From: a virus | Reading direction: 5' to 3' (one strand) | Virus record (IMG/VR): IMGVR_UViG_3300009183_006007 | Coordinates: 1-64,000 of that record | Length of the DNA stretch: 64,000 nt | Shown here: positions 1 to 9,851 of the stretch, piece by piece | How positions within the stretch are numbered: the stretch's first letter is position 1 | How the letters are laid out: the number at the start of each line of letters is the position of its first letter | Notes under the pieces: generated by a model | The model's database searches: none | What the model saw: only the letters and a program-made list of their open reading frames with translations | What the model was told of the DNA's origin: nothing | Program-made: the position numbers and the translations under genes

Positions 1-1782
1 ATGTATATTGGGTCGATTAAACCACATAAAGCAAATAAGTGGATTATCCAAGATGATAAGATGGTTCAAAAAGAATTAAACTATAATCCTGGTTTATTAA
101 AAATATTTGATGAGATTGTCACTAACTCAGTCGATGAGAGTAAAAGAAGTGGATCCAAATTAAATACTATTAAAGTAGATATAAATAGAGAAACAAATTA
201 CATCAATATTTGGGATAATGGTGGAATACCTGTTGTTAAACATACTGAACATAAAGAGTGGATTCCAGAAATGATTTTCTCAAATCTTAAGGCTGGTTCC
301 AACTTTGATGATACCGAAGAAAGAACTGGAGCTGGGACAAATGGTGTTGGTTCTACTCTTACAAACATATATTCAAAAGAATTTACGGTAAGTACTTGTG
401 ATGGTAAGAATCATTACACACAAACTTTCTCTAATAATATGAGAAAAAGAACTACTGCTAAAATCAAAAAAAGCACTAAAGGATTTACAGAGATTAATTA
501 TTTAGTAGACTTTGATAAATTCGAGCTCAAAGGAATAGACGAAGATCATTTCAAAATGCTTGAGAAAAGAGTTTATGATATTGCTGGTTGTAATACTAAT
601 CTTAAAGTTTACTTTAATGGTAAACTAATTAACTTTAAGGCATTTGAAGATTATATTAAGTTATATACTCCGAATTTCTTTTATGAATCCAAAAAAGATA
701 AAACTTGGTCATTAGGTATCGCACTTTCTGAAAATGGATTCCAACAAGTTTCATTTGCTAACTCAACTGACACTTATGATGGTGGAACCCATGTTGAGTA
801 TGTTATGAAACAAATTCAAGTTGCTTTAATAGAGTATTTTCAGAAAAAACATAAAGTAGAAGTAAAGCCAAATGAACTAAGAAATCATATGTTTTTATTT
901 TTAGATTCTACTATAATCAATCCATCTTTTTCATCTCAAACAAAAGAAAAGTTAATTACTGAGGTAAAGGAATTTGGTTCTACATTTGAAGTTCCTACAA
1001 AGTTAATTCAATCAATTCTAAAATCTGAAATTGTAAATTCAATATTAGACTGGATTCAACAAAAGAAAAACGCAGAGGATTCAAAACTTCAAAGAGACTT
1101 AAATAAGAAACTTGGTAAGATTAAAGTTGAGAAACTTATTGATGCTAAAGGTAAAGATCGTTGGAAATGTTCTATTGGATTATTTGAAGGCGATTCAGCT
1201 ATCTCAGCTTTTAGAAAGTACAGAACTCCAGAGACTATGGGAGCTTTCGCTCTTAAAGGTAAATTTGTTAATGTATCTGAAATGACAAATCAAAAACTAG
1301 TTCAAAATGATGAGGTTGTAAATTTAATGGCGGCTATCGGTCTTAAACTAGGACAAACTATTGATTTGAAGAATCTTAGATATGGTAGAGTTCTTTTTTA
1401 TGTAGATGCTGATGTTGATGGTAATTCAATTGCAGCTCTTCTTTTAAATTTCTTTTACAAGTATTGGCCAGATATGTTCGATAGACGAATGGTTTATAAA
1501 GTTGAAACTCCAATTGTAGTAGCTATTCCAAAAGCTAAGACTAAAAAGAAAATTCTTTTCTATACACAAACTGAATACAATGTGTGGTCTGAAAAGAATG
1601 ATCTAAAACAATTTGAGATTAAGTATAAAAAAGGTTTGGCAGCTCTTGTTGATGATGAGTACCAAGATATTATAAATACACCTAGACTTACCTTGATAAC
1701 TAAAGATGATGTGTCAGATAAATCACTTGATATTTGGTTTGGCAAAAACTCTGATCTAAGAAAAACAGAATTGTTAAAGTAA
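1..1782 (+). CDS. 39: Type II DNA topoisomerase large subunit (T4 gp39-like), 5' end outside window
   Basis: ATPase and TOPRIM subunit of a T4-type type II topoisomerase, which relieves supercoiling during phage DNA replication. The 593 visible residues carry a GHKL ATPase domain (E-I-V-T-N-S-V-D-E near residue 38, D-N-G-G-I-P near 74, G-A-G-T-N-G-V-G-S near 111) and a TOPRIM region (E-G-D-S-A near 397, D-A-D-V-D-G near 465). In this family the M-Y-I-G-S motif lies about 15-20 residues from the start; here it is at residue 1 and base 1 of the window, so the real start is probably upstream. The partner subunit (gp52) is not in the window. Confidence 0.9.
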   Translation: MYIGSIKPHKANKWIIQDDKMVQKELNYNPGLLKIFDEIVTNSVDESKRSGSKLNTIKVDINRETNYINIWDNGGIPVVKHTEHKEWIPEMIFSNLKAGSNFDDTEERTGAGTNGVGSTLTNIYSKEFTVSTCDGKNHYTQTFSNNMRKRTTAKIKKSTKGFTEINYLVDFDKFELKGIDEDHFKMLEKRVYDIAGCNTNLKVYFNGKLINFKAFEDYIKLYTPNFFYESKKDKTWSLGIALSENGFQQVSFANSTDTYDGGTHVEYVMKQIQVALIEYFQKKHKVEVKPNELRNHMFLFLDSTIINPSFSSQTKEKLITEVKEFGSTFEVPTKLIQSILKSEIVNSILDWIQQKKNAEDSKLQRDLNKKLGKIKVEKLIDAKGKDRWKCSIGLFEGDSAISAFRKYRTPETMGAFALKGKFVNVSEMTNQKLVQNDEVVNLMAAIGLKLGQTIDLKNLRYGRVLFYVDADVDGNSIAALLLNFFYKYWPDMFDRRMVYKVETPIVVAIPKAKTKKKILFYTQTEYNVWSEKNDLKQFEIKYKKGLAALVDDEYQDIINTPRLTLITKDDVSDKSLDIWFGKNSDLRKTELLK

Positions 1783-1784
1783 TA

Positions 1785-2498
1785 ATGAATGATCTAGAAT
1801 TATTACAGGTCTATAGCTTTGATAAAAAAGTTAGATATGGATCTAATAATGATGGTGGTTATGTAATAGCTGAACTTGATGGTGGATATGATTGTTATAT
1901 TTCTGCTGGTATATCTGACGAGGAAAGTTTCTCAAGAGATTTTATTAATGAATATAATATGAATGAATATAATAGTTTTGGTTTCGATGGAACTATAGAT
2001 AATTATCCATATCATTATACAGAAAAAATTTCATTTATAAAAAAAAATATAAATAGTTTTAACGATGATAGTAATTCTAATCTATCTTTTTATACTGAAA
2101 GATATAATAATATTTTTTTAAAAATGGATATAGAAGGAGGTGAGTATAAATGGTTATTGGAAATCGATGAAGAACAATTAAATAAATTTAAACAAATTGT
2201 AATAGAATTTCATGGAATTACTAATAATACCTGGGGTTATAACTATATCGATAAAATAAAATGTCTAGAAAAGTTATCAAAAACACATTACATTATACAC
2301 GCTCATGGTAATAATAATGATTGTGTTGTTAATAATATTCCAAATGTTATTGAGTTAACTTATGTTAATAAGAATTATTTTGATTTATCACCAGGATTTA
2401 ATACAACATCTTTGCCTATTATCAATTTAGACTTCTCAAATAAACTCAATTGTGATGATATTAATTTAAATTTTTATCCATTTGTGATGTCCAATTAA
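1785..2498 (+). CDS. FkbM-family SAM-dependent methyltransferase
   Basis: A 237-residue protein with the FkbM signature F-L-K-M-D-I-E-G-G-E-Y near residue 110 and the Y-G-S-N-N-D-G-G-Y-V start typical of one branch. FkbM enzymes usually O-methylate sugars or other small groups. It begins 3 bp after the topoisomerase stop, so it is co-transcribed with it. Two other FkbM-type genes lie in the glycan operon at 49237 and 53903, so glycan modification is the likely role. The substrate cannot be read from sequence. Confidence 0.75.
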   Translation: MNDLELLQVYSFDKKVRYGSNNDGGYVIAELDGGYDCYISAGISDEESFSRDFINEYNMNEYNSFGFDGTIDNYPYHYTEKISFIKKNINSFNDDSNSNLSFYTERYNNIFLKMDIEGGEYKWLLEIDEEQLNKFKQIVIEFHGITNNTWGYNYIDKIKCLEKLSKTHYIIHAHGNNNDCVVNNIPNVIELTYVNKNYFDLSPGFNTTSLPIINLDFSNKLNCDDINLNFYPFVMSN

Positions 2499-2504
2499 AA
2501 TCAC

Positions 2505-2512
2505 TATCTTTG
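2505..2512 (+). promoter_or_regulatory. Host-type (Bacteroidetes) promoter for the 2518 gene
   Basis: TATCTTTG fits the Bacteroidetes -7 consensus TAnnTTTG, and a TTTG lies at 2481-2484, exactly 20 bp upstream. The -7 box ends 5 bp before the ATG at 2518, so the transcript would be almost leaderless. Confidence 0.6.
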
Positions 2513-2517
2513 CTTTT

Positions 2518-2841
2518 ATGAGAGATCGTGCCTGGAGAAGATATGTCGAAGAACGTGTAGTTATTAGAAGACTACATTGGTATAGTAGTAGTGTCACTTG
2601 GAGTTGGAGAGGATTTGAAGATGTTAATAAAATATGTCATCAACATCCAAAATTTAATAGTAGTATCGGAACACAGATAAACTTTAGATTCAAGACACAC
2701 ACAACAACAAAATATGATAGTAGGTATAAAACAAAATACTCACCAAATAGAGGACCAAGATATTGGCGTGATGGTTTTAAAACTAGAGAAAACGACAAAA
2801 AAATATTCTTAAAAATATTAAAAGAAAATGGACTTAAATAG
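2518..2841 (+). CDS. Small, very basic hypothetical protein
   Basis: 107 residues, rich in Arg, Lys, Trp and Tyr, with no family I recognise. It has its own host-type promoter, which suggests early expression directly by the host RNA polymerase and possibly a nucleic-acid-binding or host-takeover role (inference only). Its 3' end overlaps the next gene by 14 bp. Confidence 0.6.
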   Translation: MRDRAWRRYVEERVVIRRLHWYSSSVTWSWRGFEDVNKICHQHPKFNSSIGTQINFRFKTHTTTKYDSRYKTKYSPNRGPRYWRDGFKTRENDKKIFLKILKENGLK

Positions 2842-3373
2842 TTTAATACCTGATAAATTCAGACCTTTAGTTAATCCGAACTGGGTTATTAAAGGTAAAT
2901 TTCTTATGTTTAAGAAGTATGAAAATATACCTATTTGTTTTATCGAAGATGATATTGTTTATATTTTCTTAGACGCTAAGATTTCAAAACAGGTAATATT
3001 ATTAACTAAACATATTGTTGATCAAAATATTGAATTTTACTTTACTAGTCCGACTTTATCAAATCCAAAGGGTGTAGATGAAGATGATTATAAAGATTTA
3101 ATAATCAGACATTATTTATTATCATTTGTAAATAAGTTATTTTATAACGGATTCAAAAATATCGATTTTGACTTAATTAGAAATATGGTTTTGTGGTGTG
3201 AGAAAGAAGATTGTTATGAATTAATTAAAGATAATTATGATGATATACTAAAAGATGTTTCACGTAAACACTATGATTACTATGCTAATAAGGAATTTTA
3301 TGATTATGAAATTGATATCAGAGAGGAATTTCAAACTTTATATCGAGAAATACAGATAAATAAAATTCTTTAA
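2828..3373 (+). CDS. Hypothetical protein, 181 aa
   Basis: Unrecognised protein with mixed acidic and aromatic composition and no signal peptide or membrane segment. Its start overlaps the end of the preceding gene, indicating translational coupling. Followed by a 172 bp non-coding gap. Confidence 0.65.
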   Translation: MDLNSLIPDKFRPLVNPNWVIKGKFLMFKKYENIPICFIEDDIVYIFLDAKISKQVILLTKHIVDQNIEFYFTSPTLSNPKGVDEDDYKDLIIRHYLLSFVNKLFYNGFKNIDFDLIRNMVLWCEKEDCYELIKDNYDDILKDVSRKHYDYYANKEFYDYEIDIREEFQTLYREIQINKIL

Positions 3374-3512
3374 TCCATTCAGAACAAAAATACACACTTT
3401 CAGAACATTTTTATAAATAAAAAAATTGATATTAACATTAGTGTTTGCAATGCTAATTGGTTAACTACATATGCTCATTTGTGTGAATTTTTCAAAACTT
3501 AGTATATTTTTC

Positions 3513-3523
3513 TAAATATATAC
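3513..3523 (+). promoter_or_regulatory. Candidate phage promoter element (TAAATATATAC variant)
   Basis: A variant of the TTAATATATA element seen ahead of several plus-strand genes. It lies 22 bp before the ATG at 3546, in the 172 bp gap at 3374-3545, which otherwise shows only AT-rich sequence. Confidence 0.35.
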
Positions 3524-3545
3524 AGCAAATTAAAAATGTATATTT

Positions 3546-5000
3546 ATGAAAACAATCTTATCTTTATTTTTCGTTATTTTATCATTTGGTCTTTTAGCAC
3601 AAGGTGTTGCTATTAATACTGATGGTAGTAACCCGGACGCATCCGCTATTCTGGATGTCAAATCAAATTCTAAAGGTGTTTTAATACCTAGAATGACACT
3701 TTCCGAAAGATCATCAATCTCAACACCAGCAAGTGGTTTACTTGTATATCAAACTAATGGAACAAGTGGTTTTTACTTCTATGATGGAAGTGGATGGGTT
3801 AGATTAGCAACCGGTTCAGAAGTAGACCAAACCGTTTCTTTAACAGGAGGTACAGGTATTTCAGTTTCTGGAACTTACCCTAACTTTACTATTGTTAACT
3901 CAAGTCCATCAAGTGGTGGTACTTTAACAAGTGTAACCGCTGGTACTGGATTGTCAGGAGGAACTATAACTTCAACTGGGACTATTTCAATGCCTTCAGT
4001 TGGAACAGCTGGAACATATGGTTCAGCTACTCAAGTTCCTGTCCTAACTACAGATGCGCAAGGTAGAGTAACCGGTGTTACAAACACAACAATTTCTGGT
4101 GTTGTTCCTTCTGCTGGTAGTGGTGACTATATTCAAAATGGAACTTCTCAACAAACAACCGCAAATTATAATATAGATGGAAACGGAACATTAGGTGGTG
4201 ATATCAATGTTAATGGTTCCGATATTAATGGACCAGGTATAAGTGGTGGAACAAGTGGTATCTTAAGAATCAATTCAAACACAGATGTTAGAGTTGCCTT
4301 AGATAAAGACGCTAATGGTTCTCAAAGTTTTGATATTGCTCCTAATGGTGGGTCAACTGCAGTCTTTTCAGTAACTGAGGCGGGAAATGTCTCTACAGAT
4401 GGTTATGTGAGAATGAAAGAATCAGGAACAACTCCAACATTTTATACGGCTTTACAAAGTGGTGACTTAACAGGAAATTTAACACTAACTTTACCAATAA
4501 CTGCAGGTGCTTCAGGTCAATATTTAAAAACCGATGGAACTGGAGTAACTTCTTGGAGTACTTTAACTCAAAGTTCTTCAACTACTTATCAAACTGCCGC
4601 TCTTGTACCAACAACCACAACATCATCGGTTATTACAGGTTTGACAACAACTTTTACAGCTGACGCTAATCACCTTTATTATATATCAACAACAGGATGT
4701 GTTGTTGACGCTTCTGCCACAACAAATAGAAATGTCAACTCACAAGTTGGTATTTTTGTCGATGGTGTTGTATTAGCCGCGGGAACTCAAGTGGCTTGTG
4801 CTCAAAATTTAGGAACAATATCTTTATGGACTTATGGTAATTGGTCAATAAATCAGGTTATATCACTTACTGCGGGGTCACATACAATAGATGTTAGAGC
4901 AAACAGAAGGACTGATTCTAATATTGATAATCCTACAGTTGGTGGGGCATCAGGAACTGTTTGTCAAGGACAATTAACTGTTATGGTTATTTCTAAATAA
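3546..5000 (+). CDS. Secreted fibre-like protein with Bacteroidetes-type N-terminal module
   Basis: 484 residues. It starts with a clear signal peptide (Lys, about 15 hydrophobic residues, then L-A-Q-G), followed by the module common in Bacteroidetes surface and phage fibre proteins: [18 protein letters not shown], then K-G-V-L-I-P-R-M-T and G-L-L-V-Y-Q-T-N-G. The middle is Gly/Ser/Thr-rich with fibre-like G-T-G-L-S-G-G-T repeats; the C-terminal 130 residues look like a compact beta domain. Could be a tail fibre or a secreted surface protein. The signal peptide is odd for a virion part and favours secretion. The next gene is also secreted. Confidence 0.7.
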   Translation: MKTILSLFFVILSFGLLAQGVAINTDGSNPDASAILDVKSNSKGVLIPRMTLSERSSISTPASGLLVYQTNGTSGFYFYDGSGWVRLATGSEVDQTVSLTGGTGISVSGTYPNFTIVNSSPSSGGTLTSVTAGTGLSGGTITSTGTISMPSVGTAGTYGSATQVPVLTTDAQGRVTGVTNTTISGVVPSAGSGDYIQNGTSQQTTANYNIDGNGTLGGDINVNGSDINGPGISGGTSGILRINSNTDVRVALDKDANGSQSFDIAPNGGSTAVFSVTEAGNVSTDGYVRMKESGTTPTFYTALQSGDLTGNLTLTLPITAGASGQYLKTDGTGVTSWSTLTQSSSTTYQTAALVPTTTTSSVITGLTTTFTADANHLYYISTTGCVVDASATTNRNVNSQVGIFVDGVVLAAGTQVACAQNLGTISLWTYGNWSINQVISLTAGSHTIDVRANRRTDSNIDNPTVGGASGTVCQGQLTVMVISK

Positions 5001-5014
5001 AATAATAAGAAAAT

Positions 5015-6397
5015 ATGAAAAAAATTTTAACAATATTATTCACATTTTTAACATTCACTCAATTACTATCACAAAATAGTTTTATAGTGAATGGTGGTTT
5101 AGATGTTGTAGCAACTGGTTCTGTTGAAATAGTTTTAAGTGATTATAACTATACTAATCAAACTGGTTCGTTATTAAATATTGGTAGTTACTTAAATTTC
5201 ACAGGAAGTACAAACCAAACAATAACTGGAACTACTCAATTTGAAAATATAAAAGTAAATAAATCAAGTGGTGAGTTACTATTAGTTGATGATATTTCAG
5301 TTTCAGGTGACGTTACTATGACAAATGGTAGTATAAATTTAAATGGTAAAATATTAGATTTAGGAACAACCGGCTCGCTTGTAAATGAAACAAATATTAA
5401 AAAAGTTTACTCAACATCATCAACATCCTATGTTAGAGTTATAAGAACAATTGGTAGTGGTGTTACAATAAACCCAGGTAATATTGGTTTATCATTAGTA
5501 ACAACAAATGCACTTGGTAGTACCGAAGTTAGAAGAAGAAATGAAATTGTTGATGTCGGATCATCAAATATGAGTATCGATAGAGTTTATTCAGTTTTCC
5601 CATCTACAAATAATGGAAGTCTTAATGCGACACTAGACGTTAACTATTTTAATTCAGAATTAAATGGATTAGATGAAAGTTCTTTAGCAACTTTCAGAAG
5701 ACCATCTATAAGTTCAGCTTGGGTAAATAAAGGTGGGACAAATATACAAACTTCAACTGGAAGTGGAACAGGTATAGTTCAAAATTTGAATTGGATGGAA
5801 TTTTCAGAAGTTACACTGGCTTTAAATGCAACTCCATTACCGATAGAACTATTAAGCTTCTCGGCTGATTGTTTCGATGGTGGTGTTAAATTAACTTGGG
5901 TAACAGCATCTGAGTTAAACTCTGACCATTTTGAAATAGAAAGATCTAGAGATGGTTTCAATTGGGATTTAGTTTTAAATAAACCTGCTGCTGGAAATAG
6001 TAATCAAGTTCTTACATATGAAGTAGATGATAAAGGAAGTAAATTGTTTGATGATATCTTATATTATAGACTTAAACAATTTGACTTTGATGGTTATTAT
6101 AAAATCTATGATGCAATTTCAATAAATTGTTTGAAAGATGTCAATAATTACATAAAAATATATCCTAACCCTAGTGATAACTTATTTAATATTATATTAA
6201 ATAATGATTTACTAATTGGAAATTCTGTAATAAAAATAACAGATGCATTGGGTAGAACAATTTATAACAATAATGTTAATGTAACTCCTGGTGTGAATTT
6301 ATTTGTTTTAGATTTAGATATTAAACCTGGTATTTATTACATATCAATTGATAATAATGGACACTCATCTGGTGTAGTTACACAAATAATAAAGTAA
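5015..6397 (+). CDS. Secreted protein with type IX secretion C-terminal sorting domain
   Basis: 460 residues with an N-terminal signal peptide (about 19 residues, ending L-L-S-Q). The N-terminal half resembles beta-helix surface proteins. Around residues 275-365 there is the Bacteroidetes module P-L-P-I-E-L-L-S-F-S-A ... L-T-W-V-T-A-S-E-L-N ... F-E-I-E-R-S-R-D-G. The last 75-80 residues form a typical T9SS type A sorting domain, starting Y-P-N-P-S-D-N and ending in a short beta strand and Lys. Such proteins cross the inner membrane by Sec and are exported or anchored at the cell surface by T9SS, which occurs only in Bacteroidetes. Forms a pair with the gene 15 bp upstream and is followed by a terminator. 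Confidence 0.85.
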   Translation: MKKILTILFTFLTFTQLLSQNSFIVNGGLDVVATGSVEIVLSDYNYTNQTGSLLNIGSYLNFTGSTNQTITGTTQFENIKVNKSSGELLLVDDISVSGDVTMTNGSINLNGKILDLGTTGSLVNETNIKKVYSTSSTSYVRVIRTIGSGVTINPGNIGLSLVTTNALGSTEVRRRNEIVDVGSSNMSIDRVYSVFPSTNNGSLNATLDVNYFNSELNGLDESSLATFRRPSISSAWVNKGGTNIQTSTGSGTGIVQNLNWMEFSEVTLALNATPLPIELLSFSADCFDGGVKLTWVTASELNSDHFEIERSRDGFNWDLVLNKPAAGNSNQVLTYEVDDKGSKLFDDILYYRLKQFDFDGYYKIYDAISINCLKDVNNYIKIYPNPSDNLFNIILNNDLLIGNSVIKITDALGRTIYNNNVNVTPGVNLFVLDLDIKPGIYYISIDNNGHSSGVVTQIIK

Positions 6398-6410
6398 TAA
6401 AAAATACTTA

Positions 6411-6440
6411 AAACCCACTCAAAACTGAGTGGGTTTTTTT
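6411..6440 (+). terminator. Rho-independent terminator
   Basis: Perfect 10 bp stem AAACCCACTC / GAGTGGGTTT with a 6 nt loop and a following T run, just after the T9SS-substrate gene. Confidence 0.85.
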
Positions 6441-6468
6441 ATTCAAATTAAATTGTGAAAAATGAATA

Positions 6469-6478
6469 TTAATATATA
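6469..6478 (+). promoter_or_regulatory. Candidate phage promoter element TTAATATATA
   Basis: Exact copy of a 10 bp element that recurs ahead of plus-strand genes. It ends 6 bp before the ATG at 6485 and follows a terminator, as expected of a new transcription unit. Confidence 0.5.
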
Positions 6479-6484
6479 AAACAT

Positions 6485-8011
6485 ATGAACTATATTCAAA
6501 AATATAATGAGTGGGAGAATATTTCAGAAGCTACTTTAGATGATACTAAAGAGTTAGTTGATTATGATATATCAAGAAAGGGTAGAGTTAAAATTAACTT
6601 ACTTGGTATTAGTGAGAATATAAAGTTAACTACATGTAGTTCAGTTCCCGCTGACAATGAGTTTGTAATTCAAATTAGACCTAGTTCTTTTAGATTAATT
6701 GAATTCTCAAAATTTATTGAGTTGTATAAAATAGAAGACATGAATAATATATTTGTTTATGAAACAACTTCTACTAAATATCCATATGCTGTTGTTTTAA
6801 AAGGAACAAAAACAACTATGGTTAGACAATCTAATAGGGTTGGTGGTTCTGCCAGAGGTAACTATTTTAGAGAAACCGCTTTTATAATAACACTTGCTAT
6901 TAGACTTTGGGAAAATAAAGGAGTTAAAATTGATATTTATTCCAATAGAGGAAAAATCGAAATGAATTTTGCTAAAGGAGTTGCAACTATGTCTAAGAAG
7001 GAAAGAGCTGAATTTAGAAATCAATATGATGAGTTTGTTCATGATAAGAAAATATATGATGCTATGGTTACTCAAATAGATTCTTTGATTCAATATCTTG
7101 GTGTTTCGATTTTTAATATTAAATCGGTGGTTAAGAACTCAGTAGATTTACTTATTAATAGAATAGCTAATGATTTATTAGATGATGAAGAAGACTTACA
7201 TAGTGATATTGTTAAAAGTCAACCTCAAAATATAGCTGATTTTAATACCTTTGAAATTCCTAAAGGTGTAACCTTATCAAAATGGAATCCAAGTGATATC
7301 TGGATTTTATATAAAGACGCCGATTGGACTTTAATCGAACCAAAAGGATATGATGATAATGAAATAGAGAGTCTTGAAGAATTAAATGTTTACTTACATA
7401 ATTGTATTGTAAATAAAGAAGGTATAGTTGGTGTTTCACTTAAACAACAAATAACTAATGCTGGTGGTTTATATGAAATAAATTTAGATGAGAATAGAAA
7501 GTTCTCACACGATTATAAAGGATATTATGTTAAAAACACTATAAAGTCTTCTAAGATTAAATTCTCATATGAGAAACTTGGTGGTGTAATCGGTGGTGGT
7601 GAAATAGATGTTAGAACATTTGACACTGATACTAAATCTCCAATATCTGCTGAGGTTAAAGGTTCTACAGCTTCTCAACATATGAGTGGTAAAGCCGGTT
7701 CTTATATAAAGTTTGTTATGCCTGTTGATAAATATAAAGTATTAGAATTTATCAGAAAGAATAATGTGGATGATATTAAGGAATTTGTAGAAAATAACTA
7801 TACATTCACTAAATCAGATTTGAAAGTTATTTTTGAAAAAGACTTAGAAAGTCCAAAAAATGGTCAAAGTAACTCTAGAATGCAAGCTATTATATTTACT
7901 GATTGGTTAGAAAGTTTATCTAAAAAAACTAGAAATGAAGTAGTTTCTGGTATAATTAGATATGCAAAGTCAGAATCTAATTGGTCAGCTCCTCACTTAT
8001 TGTTAAAATAA
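6485..8011 (+). CDS. Capsid-targeting-tagged hypothetical protein, 508 aa
   Basis: The N-terminus M-N-Y-I-Q-K-Y-N-E-W-E-N-I-S-E fits a T4-like capsid-targeting sequence, with I-S-E as a possible gp21-type cleavage site after residue 15. The rest is an unrecognised, soluble protein with no membrane segment. It has its own promoter-like element and terminator-bounded unit. If the tag works as in T4, it would be packaged in the head and injected. Function unknown. Confidence 0.7.
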   Translation: MNYIQKYNEWENISEATLDDTKELVDYDISRKGRVKINLLGISENIKLTTCSSVPADNEFVIQIRPSSFRLIEFSKFIELYKIEDMNNIFVYETTSTKYPYAVVLKGTKTTMVRQSNRVGGSARGNYFRETAFIITLAIRLWENKGVKIDIYSNRGKIEMNFAKGVATMSKKERAEFRNQYDEFVHDKKIYDAMVTQIDSLIQYLGVSIFNIKSVVKNSVDLLINRIANDLLDDEEDLHSDIVKSQPQNIADFNTFEIPKGVTLSKWNPSDIWILYKDADWTLIEPKGYDDNEIESLEELNVYLHNCIVNKEGIVGVSLKQQITNAGGLYEINLDENRKFSHDYKGYYVKNTIKSSKIKFSYEKLGGVIGGGEIDVRTFDTDTKSPISAEVKGSTASQHMSGKAGSYIKFVMPVDKYKVLEFIRKNNVDDIKEFVENNYTFTKSDLKVIFEKDLESPKNGQSNSRMQAIIFTDWLESLSKKTRNEVVSGIIRYAKSESNWSAPHLLLK

Positions 8012-8040
8012 ACTTTATTTCACTTTGTTATATAATTAAC

Positions 8041-8403
8041 ATGGCAAAGAAAATGAAATCACCTACAACTACAACATCAAGTAATGGTACATTAACAACC
8101 AGTAATAGTGGTGCTACATTAACAACAAGTTATAACGGTAATATAAACTATGTTACAACTGGATATTCATCTATTTCAACAATATATCATATTTTAGGAG
8201 AAGACTTTGAGACTAGTAATTATTTAGATGGAACAACTGCTGTTATGATATCCACTTTAAATGTTTTAGGAAGACCATTCTATGAAGAATTGAAAAAGAA
8301 TAAGATATCTTTTCCACAAGAAATGGATGAATTTATTCAACAAAGACTTAAAGTTTTAGAAAGAGATCTTAAAATAGAATCTATCATAGAAAACAATTCA
8401 TAA
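8041..8403 (+). CDS. Hypothetical protein with Ser/Thr-rich N-terminus
   Basis: 120 residues. The ATG at 8041 is chosen because the longer reading overlaps the previous stop and has no support. The first 50 residues are Thr/Ser/Gly-rich and low in complexity; the rest is helical and charged. No family recognised. Confidence 0.6.
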   Translation: MAKKMKSPTTTTSSNGTLTTSNSGATLTTSYNGNINYVTTGYSSISTIYHILGEDFETSNYLDGTTAVMISTLNVLGRPFYEELKKNKISFPQEMDEFIQQRLKVLERDLKIESIIENNS

Positions 8404-8466
8404 TAAATCAAAAGTTGGAAACTTATAGTATTATTTTATCTATAAAATTAAAATTAAGAAAATCCA

Positions 8467-9441
8467 ATGATATGTGATTTAATAATAGATGGGAATTATA
8501 TTTTAAGTAAAAATACATTTACCCTACATAAAAACAATTTACTTTTTGGTGCACTTCATAAGTCACTAGAAAATACAATAAACAATTATAGAAAATGGTA
8601 TCCATTTGCTAATGTTTACTTAGTATCAGACTCTAAAGAAAAATCTTGGAGAAAACAACTAACAACAAGCTACAAAGCCACCAGAAAAAAAGATTCAGAT
8701 ATTGACTGGACATTTGTTTATACTGCCTATGGTGAGTTTAAAGATTCAATGAAAGGACTTGTAAAAGTCTTAGAAGCCCCACACGTTGAGGGAGATGATT
8801 GGATTTCATTTTTGGTAACAAAAGCAAATAGAGAAGGTAGGTCAACAATTATAGTTTCAAATGACTACGATATTAAACAGATAGTAAACTATGGTTTGGA
8901 TCCTTTATTTATTAACATTATGACTAATGAAATGTATAATAGAGAGAAGTTATTTCTACCTAAAAATTATCAAATCTTTTTGAACAAAGTATCTAAACTA
9001 CCAAGTGATGATATCTTTAATCTTAATGACAATAGTGACTTTTTACTATTACTTGATAGATTTATCAACAAGTATGAAATTAACGAGATTAATCCGGTTG
9101 AATCTTTAATGGTTAAAATAATATCAGGAGATGCCTCAGATAACATTGGATCAGTTTGGTCTGTTGTTAAAAATGGTAAGAAAAGAGGGATTGGTAATAA
9201 AGGAGCTCAAAGTATTTATGATGAGTATATTTTAGAGTTTGGAGAGATAAACTTATCTGATCCAGATTTATATGAGAATATAGCTGACTTAATCTGTGAG
9301 AAAAAGAAATTGAGTAAAACTCAAATCGAATCTATTGTCGAGAATATAAAAGATAATATGAAACTGATAGATTTGAGAATGCACAATTTACCAGGTGAGA
9401 TAGTTGAAAAGATGGAAAATGGATATTCAAATATAAAATGA
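8467..9441 (+). CDS. rnh: RNase H / 5'-3' exonuclease (T4 Rnh-like, FEN1 family)
   Basis: Flap-type nuclease that removes RNA primers and 5' flaps during lagging-strand synthesis. Catalytic acidic motifs are visible: I-D-G-N-Y near residue 7, the basic Y-K-A-T-R-K arch region near 75, E-G-D-D near 109, S-N-D-Y-D near 136, and G-D-A-S-D-N-I-G near 220, followed by a helix-hairpin-helix-like R-G-I-G-N-K-G-A. The 324 residues are close to T4 RNase H (305). It sits directly before a possible clamp-loader subunit, in keeping with a replication cluster. Confidence 0.85.
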   Translation: MICDLIIDGNYILSKNTFTLHKNNLLFGALHKSLENTINNYRKWYPFANVYLVSDSKEKSWRKQLTTSYKATRKKDSDIDWTFVYTAYGEFKDSMKGLVKVLEAPHVEGDDWISFLVTKANREGRSTIIVSNDYDIKQIVNYGLDPLFINIMTNEMYNREKLFLPKNYQIFLNKVSKLPSDDIFNLNDNSDFLLLLDRFINKYEINEINPVESLMVKIISGDASDNIGSVWSVVKNGKKRGIGNKGAQSIYDEYILEFGEINLSDPDLYENIADLICEKKKLSKTQIESIVENIKDNMKLIDLRMHNLPGEIVEKMENGYSNIK

Positions 9442-9442
9442 T

Positions 9443-9841
9443 ATGGTAGAATTAATAGATGTAGCAAAAGCAATATTTACTAATAAAAATAATTGGAAGA
9501 ATATATCTGATGAAGATAAGGAAAGATTTTTCTTTATCTTCAATAGATATTTTTCTAAAAAATATCCAGAAAAGTCCCAACTTTTGAATCTAAAAGTAAT
9601 AGATAAAGTATCAGCTCTTGATCTTTGGTATCATTTTATGTTAAACAAACCTTATCCAAATTGGTTTTGGTCAAAGAGTGAAAAAGCTGAAAAGTCTGAT
9701 ATCTCGGAAAAAGAATACAAACTACTTTTATTAAACTTAAAAATAAAAGATATAGACTTGGACTACTTAATAGAACACCACATAGAATTTATTAAAGAAG
9801 AATTAAAGTATTATAAAGATTTAGATAAAAACAATAAATAA
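9443..9841 (+). CDS. Possible sliding-clamp loader small subunit (gp62-like)
   Basis: 132 residues. The pattern of a short N-terminal helix, then F-I-F-N-R-Y-F-S-K-K-Y-P, then an L-W-Y-H-F-M-L-N-K-P-Y-P-N-W-F-W-S-K block recalls gp62-type subunits of marine T4-like phages (N-R-f-x-S plus a W-K/S-K block). Identification is tentative: gp62 proteins are very divergent, and gp44 and gp45 are not in the window. The gene starts 2 bp after the RNase H stop. Confidence 0.4.
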   Translation: MVELIDVAKAIFTNKNNWKNISDEDKERFFFIFNRYFSKKYPEKSQLLNLKVIDKVSALDLWYHFMLNKPYPNWFWSKSEKAEKSDISEKEYKLLLLNLKIKDIDLDYLIEHHIEFIKEELKYYKDLDKNNK

Positions 9842-9851
9842 AACAAACAAT

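Noticed and set aside
1560-1745. Small ORFs antisense to large genes here and elsewhere (for example 4393, 5779, 6797, 25207, 26898, 33231, 58569)
   Set aside because: They lie inside clearly coding frames, show low-complexity or biased composition and have no motifs or start signals of their own.
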